From assembly GCA_030149295.1 (NCBI GenBank), contig JASBRV010000011.1, forward strand, positions 1-64,000: a DNA stretch of 64,000 nt. Direction: 5' to 3'. Numbering within the stretch: the first letter of the stretch is position 1; each line of letters begins with the position of its first letter. Below, in pieces: positions 56,865 to 64,000 of this stretch. The stretch comes from Bacteriovoracales bacterium. Lineage in GTDB: Bacteria > Bdellovibrionota > Bacteriovoracia > Bacteriovoracales > Bacteriovoracaceae. The notes below the pieces were generated by a model. That model worked only from the letters and a program-made list of their open reading frames with translations. It ran no database searches and had not been told where the DNA came from. The position numbers were made by a program, and so were the translations under genes.

Positions 56865-57143
56865 TTACTTTCTAAGCCCAAGATCCTTAATAACTGACTT
56901 GTAGTTATCTTCACTTGAGTTACGAAGGTACTTAAGAAGTGAACGACGACGTCCAATCATCTTAAGAAGACCACGATTTGAGTGGTAGTCATGCTTGTTA
57001 GCAGCAAAGTGCTCTTTAAGGCCGTTAATTCTCTCTGTAAGAATCGCAACCTGAACAGCTGTACAACCAGTGTCCTTTTCACCTGCACCATATTTGGCAC
57101 CAAAAGTTTTTACGATTTCAGCTGTTTTTTCAGAACTGATCAT
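56865..57143 (-). CDS. rpsO: 30S ribosomal protein S15
   Basis: MISSEKTAEIVKTFG...DYHSNRGLLKMIGRRRSLLKYLR; start moved to 57143 after GAGGAG. Confidence 0.97.
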   Translation of the reverse strand: MISSEKTAEIVKTFGAKYGAGEKDTGCTAVQVAILTERINGLKEHFAANKHDYHSNRGLLKMIGRRRSLLKYLRNSSEDNYKSVIKDLGLRK

Positions 57144-57235
57144 TTCTTTCTCCTCTTCACTTACCCTCACGGCAGCTTGGCTTCACTAGAAAGTCTTACC
57201 ACTTGTGGGGCGCTTAATAATACGATTTCGGGAAT

Positions 57236-58303
57236 TTACCTGATATGCTGGGCCATGTAAACCTTTAAGTTTCGCATTAACCTTTCTTCAATCTGACGCA
57301 CACGCTCACGGCTAATGCCATAATCATCAGCGATCGCCTGGAGACTGGGTGGCATCTCGCTAAGTAGCCGTTTTTTAAAGATATCTCTATCTCGCTCTTT
57401 AAGCCCACCCACAAAATCAGTGAGGTGCTCTCTCAGAAGCTCAAGAGATTGACCCTCTTCAACAATTTCTTCAGGCGTCGGTCCATCATCTTCAAGGTAC
57501 TGCGCAAAAGTTCCCCCGCTGCCTTCATCACTAACAGGACTATCAATACTCACCTCACCACCACTAGAGGGATCAAGTCTCTTATCCATGGTGATAACGG
57601 CCTTTTCACTGACCCCAAGATTTTCACTAATCACTTTGGCGTCAGGGGTGATCCCCTGGGCCTCAAGGCGGCTCTTCTCTTTCATCAAATTAAAGAAGAG
57701 CTTCTTTTGCTCATTTGTCGTTCCAATCTTTACGAGGCGAAAGTTGTCGAGAATAAACTTGAGAACATAGGAGCGGATCCACCAGCTCGCGTAATAGCTT
57801 AGCTTAGCGCCTTTATCAGCGTCATACTTACTGACCGCCTTCATAAGACCGATATTTCCCTCTTGAATGAGATCCATCGTATTTTGCCAGGCCGTCTTAT
57901 ATTCCATGGCAATTTTTACGACTAAACGAAGGTTAGCAAGAACGAGCTTTTTGGCGATTTCAACATCACCCGTTTCGGCCAGGGCCGTTGTCAGTGCCTT
58001 CTCCTGCTCTTCACTAAGAAGCGGATAGCGGCTAATTTCTCGCATATAAGCAGTGAGAGGATCTTTACTCTTTTGGGTCGGAACAAGCTCACCACCCGTA
58101 GCGGGAATGAGAGCATTGTTAATGGCCTCAAGCTGTTCATCAATATCATCAAAGCTCTTGGCCTCTTCTAATTTTCTAAGGGGCGTAACATCAATGGTGT
58201 CAAATTCCTCATCTTTCTGAGGAGCTTGGGAAGCATCTTGCGAGCTATCCTGAGCATTGTCGTCAATAATGATTTCACCCTCAAGGGTCTTCTTCTTCGT
58301 CAT
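57236..58303 (-). CDS. rpoH: RNA polymerase sigma-32 type factor
   Basis: DPLTAYMREISRYPLLSEEQE, DLIQEGNIGLMKAV, SYYASWWIRSYVL, GISRERVRQIE. Confidence 0.9.
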   Translation of the reverse strand: MTKKKTLEGEIIIDDNAQDSSQDASQAPQKDEEFDTIDVTPLRKLEEAKSFDDIDEQLEAINNALIPATGGELVPTQKSKDPLTAYMREISRYPLLSEEQEKALTTALAETGDVEIAKKLVLANLRLVVKIAMEYKTAWQNTMDLIQEGNIGLMKAVSKYDADKGAKLSYYASWWIRSYVLKFILDNFRLVKIGTTNEQKKLFFNLMKEKSRLEAQGITPDAKVISENLGVSEKAVITMDKRLDPSSGGEVSIDSPVSDEGSGGTFAQYLEDDGPTPEEIVEEGQSLELLREHLTDFVGGLKERDRDIFKKRLLSEMPPSLQAIADDYGISRERVRQIEERLMRNLKVYMAQHIR

Positions 58304-58324
58304 GATGCGCACTCTACCACGGTC

Positions 58325-60103
58325 TTAAAGCCTTAGAAACCTCAACTTCTCAATGTCACTAGAAATCAAACCTTGATTGCGCTTTATCATATAACGATCT
58401 CTGAGATGGCGCAGAGCGAAGAGTCCGTAATTTATATAGACAGGTACTTCCACCATGCCCTCAACTTCACCTTTGAAAAAGTTTCCATCATAGCTCACGA
58501 GCTGACCAAGAATTTCATCAATAATGAGCTGGTCTATTTCCTTTTTAAGGGGCACCACCGGATAGCTTGAAAGTAGAGTTTCCATTTGCTCGCCAATCAT
58601 CTTCTTAAAAGGCAGACGGATTCGTTCTTCTCTTTGCTTTGCCGTTTGCTCATCACTTATTCTTTCAATACTACTCCACTGCTCTCTCGCCCACTTAAGA
58701 AACTTCTTAGAAAACTTAAGATTCATCTTAGTTCTTAACTTTCCAAGAATATTATTAACCCGATCAAACTCTCCTTGATTAATATCAAGCTCAACGGAGA
58801 ATTTCGGTCTCAGATTCTTAAAGAAGAGACGAGTTGGTGCGGGCTCAATTTGAAGTGCTTCTTCATAGGCCAGGGCCTTTTTATAATTGTCATTTTGCCC
58901 TTCAGCCCAAAAATCCCAGGTCTGATCTACACTTGATCGCGTCTGGCTTAAGAGGTCAGAAAACTTAGGCGCAAGAATCATCAGATCAGGCACTCCAGAC
59001 TCTAAGGCCACAAGCTGACTGACAAGAAATTGATCTTCATCCATCGTGCGGCTTTTAATTATCTTTGCAATTTGCGGTACCTGATTTTTAAAGAGATAGT
59101 CGGCGTCCCTAAGCTCAGTACACCAAAGATTTTTAAAATCTCCAAGGACCCCTGTTGAGCCCAGCGCTTTAGGAATATAACGATTAAAATCCTTTTCAGA
59201 GCTTTTGCGGCAAATGAGATTCTTGCAGACAATGCGAGTGGTGTCCTCACTCTCTAAACCAGGACGACTCTTCTCTTCAATCCATGTCAAGGACTGACCA
59301 GAGAGTTCTCTTAACACCATAGCGGCAACGACGGGACTCCTTAAAAGAGGAACTAAGAGGCGATAGTTATCTGTATCATTACCCCAAGAACAAGAGGACT
59401 TGAAAAGCTCTATAGTATAAGCAAATTCACTTTCGCGGGCATTTCGTCGTGTTTCTTGTAGACCTAATTTTTCAGGAAAATAGAGGTTCTCTTTGATGCT
59501 TGGAAGATTCACACGATCGGCGCGATCATATCGTCTCATCATGTTGATTTTTAAATTTCTAAGACTAATCGTCGTTAAATTTTGGCTACAGTAATTACCG
59601 ACGAGATTGTCCACAAGGTTCTTATAGTCATCCTTCTCCCACTCAAAGTATTTAGCGTATACAGGTAAGAAGTAAGAAGTGAGATCCAAAATTTTATACT
59701 GAAGAGTAGCGATAAAAGTCCTCTTGGCCTGCTGCTTTTCACTTGGAATCGGATAACGAAGAGCTCTCTTTTCAAGGGCACATTGATTCCTAAGATTGTA
59801 ACCCTCTTCAATGATGCCCCGATAGAGACCAAGCTTAATACGGTCTTTTAAAAGCTTTCGCGGGGACTCTATCTTAGATTCATCAAGGCCAAGTGGATAT
59901 TTAAGGATATCTTGTCGGCTCATTTGTTGGTCATATCGCTCAAAAAGGGTGTCGATTGGAGAAGAGAGGTCCTCAGATTTTTCACTCACGTAATCACCGA
60001 GAAGAACATTCTCTAAGGGCATTAGGCCATAGGAGTATGGGGACATTACCAACACTATAACCGAGTAAAAAAGTTTCAACCGAATCATTTTTCCTATCAT
60101 CAC
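58325..60103 (-). CDS. Exported hypothetical protein
   Basis: Signal peptide MIRLKLFYSVIVLVMSPYSYG; 592 aa. Confidence 0.7.
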   Translation of the reverse strand: MMIGKMIRLKLFYSVIVLVMSPYSYGLMPLENVLLGDYVSEKSEDLSSPIDTLFERYDQQMSRQDILKYPLGLDESKIESPRKLLKDRIKLGLYRGIIEEGYNLRNQCALEKRALRYPIPSEKQQAKRTFIATLQYKILDLTSYFLPVYAKYFEWEKDDYKNLVDNLVGNYCSQNLTTISLRNLKINMMRRYDRADRVNLPSIKENLYFPEKLGLQETRRNARESEFAYTIELFKSSCSWGNDTDNYRLLVPLLRSPVVAAMVLRELSGQSLTWIEEKSRPGLESEDTTRIVCKNLICRKSSEKDFNRYIPKALGSTGVLGDFKNLWCTELRDADYLFKNQVPQIAKIIKSRTMDEDQFLVSQLVALESGVPDLMILAPKFSDLLSQTRSSVDQTWDFWAEGQNDNYKKALAYEEALQIEPAPTRLFFKNLRPKFSVELDINQGEFDRVNNILGKLRTKMNLKFSKKFLKWAREQWSSIERISDEQTAKQREERIRLPFKKMIGEQMETLLSSYPVVPLKKEIDQLIIDEILGQLVSYDGNFFKGEVEGMVEVPVYINYGLFALRHLRDRYMIKRNQGLISSDIEKLRFLRL

Positions 60104-60155
60104 TTACCTTTTAAGTCTTATCAATTTATCGGCACCCTCATCCGACGAGACAACT

Positions 60156-61583
60156 ATGAGAGATATGATTGGTGTTTTAGGAAAATTTTTCTTCCCTTTG
60201 TACTTCCTAGGAGTACAGGCTGTGGCTGCGCCCAATCAAAGCACTTCAAGCTCTCCTATGACGGCCCTGCAATTTAATAAAGACTGGTCTTTCTATAATG
60301 ATCAGGAAATCGAAGCCTACAACCTCAAGCGCAAGCTAGATGAGAAGAAATCGGTGATCTTTGCCCTTCAGCAGGCAAAGAAATCCATCATCAATGGTGA
60401 TATCAATCTTGCTAAATTCTTCCTCTCAAAAGTAAACGAGAAAAAAACAGAATTGGGTCTCATTAAATACCGCTACCTTGCGGTCATTGCCTTTATCGAG
60501 GGTCGCTATCAAGAGTCCCTTGATCTTGTCAGTGCCACAGAATTTAACCGCGTTCAAAATTATCGAGAAATTTGTCTACTAAGAGTGATCAATCTTATCG
60601 CTCTAGACGATGTCAGATCTTTACAAAAAGAAGTGGGCTCATGTCAGAACCTCACCATCGATTATGCCAACTCCAACCAATTCTGGTTAACCCAGATGAC
60701 AAAAATTAAAGAGAAAGACCAAGACCTTCTAAAAGGTAATTTGATTGAGAGTTTTAGAAATGCTTATGGCGACTCTGACTTTACTGAGACATGGATGAAA
60801 ATGGCCCTTTATCTCAACAAAGAGAGAATCATTTTAAAATATATTGGCTCTTTACCGCCAGAGGCCTATCGCTCAAAGAAAATTAGGGAACTTATTGGTT
60901 TTGCCTATTATAGGAGTGGAAATATTAAGAGGGCCCTCGATTTTATTGAAGATATTGAAAGCCCCAATTCAGACAATATTCGCGGTAATGTTAACCTTCT
61001 TGAAAAGAAGTATGAGCTCGCCTTTGGCCACTTCAAGTTGGCCCTGGCAAAGAAAGAAAATTCTGAGAATGCCCTTAAACGCTCCATCCCCCTGTCCTAC
61101 ATTCTAGGACTTTGGGACGAGGGCCTTGACATGCTCAAGAGAGTCGTTGAACTCAATTCCAATGACCGTAAGAAACTCATTCTTGAGACTCTCTTCTTTT
61201 TAAGAAAGGAAGACTTTAAGACGGCCAAAGAAAATATCCTCTACCTTGAAAAACTCTACCAAGGGGATATTCCAAGAGACCTCAACCAGATGAATAGCTA
61301 CGTGGCCTTAAGAAATGCAGATAATAAAACCCTTGAAAAGGCTGCAAGTCGCGCTTGTCGTTTCTATGACGGTCTCAATTGCTGGCTCTACTTACAAGTT
61401 CTTCAGTGGGAAAATATTGGTCTCACCCTAAAAAGAGACGAACCCACCCTCGTCGTTGAAGATTTCGACCTTAGAAAGTTAAAAGAGAGGGCCACAATCA
61501 CTCCCCTGAGAGAGAGTGTCACCGTCGATCAGCGTGATATTGAAGAACTCGACAACCAACAAGTCACAGTAGACCCCAAATAA
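60156..61583 (+). CDS. Exported TPR-like helical protein
   Basis: Signal peptide; helix-turn-helix solenoid pattern (LIGFAYYRSGNIKRALDFIEDIE...). Confidence 0.65.
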   Translation: MRDMIGVLGKFFFPLYFLGVQAVAAPNQSTSSSPMTALQFNKDWSFYNDQEIEAYNLKRKLDEKKSVIFALQQAKKSIINGDINLAKFFLSKVNEKKTELGLIKYRYLAVIAFIEGRYQESLDLVSATEFNRVQNYREICLLRVINLIALDDVRSLQKEVGSCQNLTIDYANSNQFWLTQMTKIKEKDQDLLKGNLIESFRNAYGDSDFTETWMKMALYLNKERIILKYIGSLPPEAYRSKKIRELIGFAYYRSGNIKRALDFIEDIESPNSDNIRGNVNLLEKKYELAFGHFKLALAKKENSENALKRSIPLSYILGLWDEGLDMLKRVVELNSNDRKKLILETLFFLRKEDFKTAKENILYLEKLYQGDIPRDLNQMNSYVALRNADNKTLEKAASRACRFYDGLNCWLYLQVLQWENIGLTLKRDEPTLVVEDFDLRKLKERATITPLRESVTVDQRDIEELDNQQVTVDPK

Positions 61584-63104
61584 CTACTTAAGGGGTCTAA
61601 ACTCTTTTCCATCGTGAACAAAAGTCACTTCCTTACCCTCTTGAATGGTCGTTAGATTCACCGGGCGACTCCATATCGCCTGAATATTGCGAAGAGTGTC
61701 TGAAGCATAACCCATATCTAAATCCACACCTTGGTGACGATGAATGAGATGCAGTTCTCCACGATTAGCAAAATTACCTGATTCAATTTCAATTACAGGT
61801 TGACCAAAGTTAGTAAGGCTCATCAAAAGCTTCGCTTTAATGGCCTCAAAGTCGCGTCTGTCTATTTCAAAGCGCGCGGTCCTCGGGTTGTACTTATAAG
61901 TAAACATTTGCATGCGTTCACAAAACTCACGAGTGAAGAATTCATCAATGAAAGTCACATCATTATGAGACTTTCTCACTTCAAAGATCTTCTCTCGTCC
62001 TTGACGTGTTGGTCGATTCCAATTCTCACGTTCATGCATATCAGTGCACTCGTTATACTCTTTTCCAAAACGTCCCGTATCCCAGCGGTACTCGATATCC
62101 CTCATCATCTCAATGCCGATCTTATAAGGATTGATTTGCTTTCGGCTCATCGCCATCACCCCAGCATGCTTATCAGAGAAATCGATAATCTCGCTGGATT
62201 TAAGAGCGTTCTTGGTCATAATCGTTGAGTGCCAATAGGAAGCCCAGCCCTCGTTCATAATCTTCGTCATTCTCTGAGGTAAGAAGTAATAAGCTTCCTC
62301 CCTAAGAATCGCTAAAATATCGGCTTGCCACTCTTTTAAGGGCGCATGCTCCACAAGATACATCATGATATCGCGGGGAGAGATATAAGTCGGCTTAGGA
62401 CGATAACTACTAGGCTGTTCATCGAGACCTTCAGGTCGCTCGGGACCTTCACTCTCTGGATTGAAAAGCTTTGAGCGCATAAAACTCTTAAGGTGAGTTG
62501 AGCGGTCGTCGTCGTCATCATCGTGAAAGAATTCATTATGGTAAGCGCTCTCTTTACTTGAACGCGAGCGCTGAACCTCAGGCGTTTCAAAGAGAACATT
62601 GATATCGAGAAGATTCTCAAGAGAGAGGACGCGATCAATAAACTCCTCTACTTTATCCTGGCCATAGCGCTCCATATAGCGGCGAACTTTCGTTCCATGA
62701 TTGGCCATCACATCCATCATTCTTCTATCAGTAGACTTGAACCAGAGATTATTCTTAAAGAAATCAGCGTGACCATAGACGTGGGCCATAACAATTTTTT
62801 GGTCAACAATATGATTAGCCTTAAGAAGGTAGGCGTAACAAGGATCGGTATTGATGACCATCTCGTAAATTTTTGAAAGCCCATAAGCATAAGACTTAGA
62901 GAGTTGATCATACTCCATCCCAAAGCGCCAATGAGGATAGCGACTAGGAAAGCCGCCCTGGGCAGCAAGGATATTAATCGTATCGTAATCACAGACTTCA
63001 AAAACAACGGGATAGAAATCAAGACCATAATCCAGAGCGTACTGATGGATTTCATCTTTTAATTTGAGAAGTTCCCCCGTGATGGGTTGTGTTCTTGTGG
63101 TCAT
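61584..63104 (-). CDS. SpoVR family protein
   Basis: [41 protein letters not shown]. Confidence 0.95.
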   Translation of the reverse strand: MTTRTQPITGELLKLKDEIHQYALDYGLDFYPVVFEVCDYDTINILAAQGGFPSRYPHWRFGMEYDQLSKSYAYGLSKIYEMVINTDPCYAYLLKANHIVDQKIVMAHVYGHADFFKNNLWFKSTDRRMMDVMANHGTKVRRYMERYGQDKVEEFIDRVLSLENLLDINVLFETPEVQRSRSSKESAYHNEFFHDDDDDDRSTHLKSFMRSKLFNPESEGPERPEGLDEQPSSYRPKPTYISPRDIMMYLVEHAPLKEWQADILAILREEAYYFLPQRMTKIMNEGWASYWHSTIMTKNALKSSEIIDFSDKHAGVMAMSRKQINPYKIGIEMMRDIEYRWDTGRFGKEYNECTDMHERENWNRPTRQGREKIFEVRKSHNDVTFIDEFFTREFCERMQMFTYKYNPRTARFEIDRRDFEAIKAKLLMSLTNFGQPVIEIESGNFANRGELHLIHRHQGVDLDMGYASDTLRNIQAIWSRPVNLTTIQEGKEVTFVHDGKEFRPLK

Positions 63105-64000
63105 TTACCCTTCCCTAGAAAATCTTTGATTGAATCAAGAATGGCCTCTTTATTCTTAATTTTTGAAAGAATAACCTTTTCATGATCTTCCTTGTAGGCG
63201 CCCACAAGGTCTTTATAAAATTGGCCACTTCCATAACGACTTTCAACCTGTCCGTAACAAAAAACGTTAGAGGAAGGAAGAATGTCATTATTAAGAATAT
63301 CTAAGCAAAGTTTCGTATCATCGGTAGACCAATTATCCCCATCACTAAAATGAAAGGGATAGATATTCCACTCACTTGGATTGTAGTCAGCCTCGATGAT
63401 TTCACGGCACAACTTAAAGGCAGAGGAAATAAGTGTTCCGCCACTTTCTCTTGTTCTAAAGAAGGTGGTCTCATCAACTTCCTTTGCCGTGGCATCGTGA
63501 ATAATATAGCGAATATCAATATCTTTATACTGAGACTTTAACCACAAATTGATCCAAAAGGACTCTGTTCTGACAATTTCCTTTTGTTCGTCCCCCATTG
63601 AGCCCGAAACGTCCATCATGTAAATGACAACGGCTGAGTTTTCAAACTCCACTTTCTGAGTTGACGAGCGAAAACGCATATCGGATTTAATGGGAATAAT
63701 GATTGGATTTTCAGGGTCGTAGGTGCCCATGGCCACCTGTCTCTTAAGGGCTTCTTTATAAGAGCGCTTAAAATGCTTGAGAGAATCAGGTCCTGAGGTA
63801 CCAATGGAAGAATACTTATCAGTGGTTGATTGCATCGTCTTCTTGCCCTTAGGCTCAATATTAGGAAGACTCAGTTCTTCTCCAAGGATACTGGCAAGCT
63901 CATCGAGGCTGAGCTCTACTTCAAGCTCTTTATTACCCTCACCTTCGCCAGCTTCCCCTTCGCCTGGTTGTCCCTCGCCCTCTTGGCCATCAACAGGATC
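63101..64000 (-). CDS. DUF444/YeaH family protein, 5'-truncated by window edge
   Basis: [13 protein letters not shown]; frame stays open past 63835 ([55 protein letters not shown]); ATGA overlap with spoVR-like gene. Confidence 0.92.
   Translation of the reverse strand, partial: DPVDGQEGEGQPGEGEAGEGEGNKELEVELSLDELASILGEELSLPNIEPKGKKTMQSTTDKYSSIGTSGPDSLKHFKRSYKEALKRQVAMGTYDPENPIIIPIKSDMRFRSSTQKVEFENSAVVIYMMDVSGSMGDEQKEIVRTESFWINLWLKSQYKDIDIRYIIHDATAKEVDETTFFRTRESGGTLISSAFKLCREIIEADYNPSEWNIYPFHFSDGDNWSTDDTKLCLDILNNDILPSSNVFCYGQVESRYGSGQFYKDLVGAYKEDHEKVILSKIKNKEAILDSIKDFLGKGK

Noticed and set aside
1-64000. Search by eye for tRNA, rRNA, CRISPR arrays, transposases, integrases or phage genes
   Set aside because: None could be supported; tRNA detection by eye is unreliable, so tRNAscan-SE should be run.

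Overview
This 64 kb window is a gene-dense bacterial chromosome segment. Gene content suggests a Bdellovibrionota-type (Bacteriovorax/Halobacteriovorax-like) predator; that taxonomic call is inference. Housekeeping genes include mnmA, a CCA-adding/poly(A) polymerase-family gene, a fusA of the SPD/mitochondrial EF-G type, dut, pnp, rpsO, rpoH, ppx/gppA, marC and a spoVR/DUF444 pair running off the right edge. These are interleaved with many exported or lipoprotein genes: trypsin-like and gingipain-like proteases, two DUF4360 paralogues, a c-type haem/YceI/YHS cluster and a split phosphonate-type ABC importer. I saw no rRNA, tRNA, CRISPR array, transposon or prophage. The most interesting locus is about 40.0-45.3 kb. 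It holds an L,D-transpeptidase, a PBP4/DacB-type enzyme paired with a membrane-anchored ankyrin protein (the arrangement of the Bd3459/Bd3460 self-protection pair of Bdellovibrio), and, divergently, a lysozyme-like enzyme paired with a membrane-anchored helical-repeat-like protein. Other leads are a candidate structured ncRNA at about 51.79-51.94 kb, an XRE regulator fused through an internal signal-peptide-like segment to a Cys-rich domain, an MnmA paralogue lacking its catalytic residues next to a degenerate ABC-ATPase-like gene, and paired CCACGTGG palindromes between two DUF4360 genes. All family calls come from reading motifs by eye; no searches were run.
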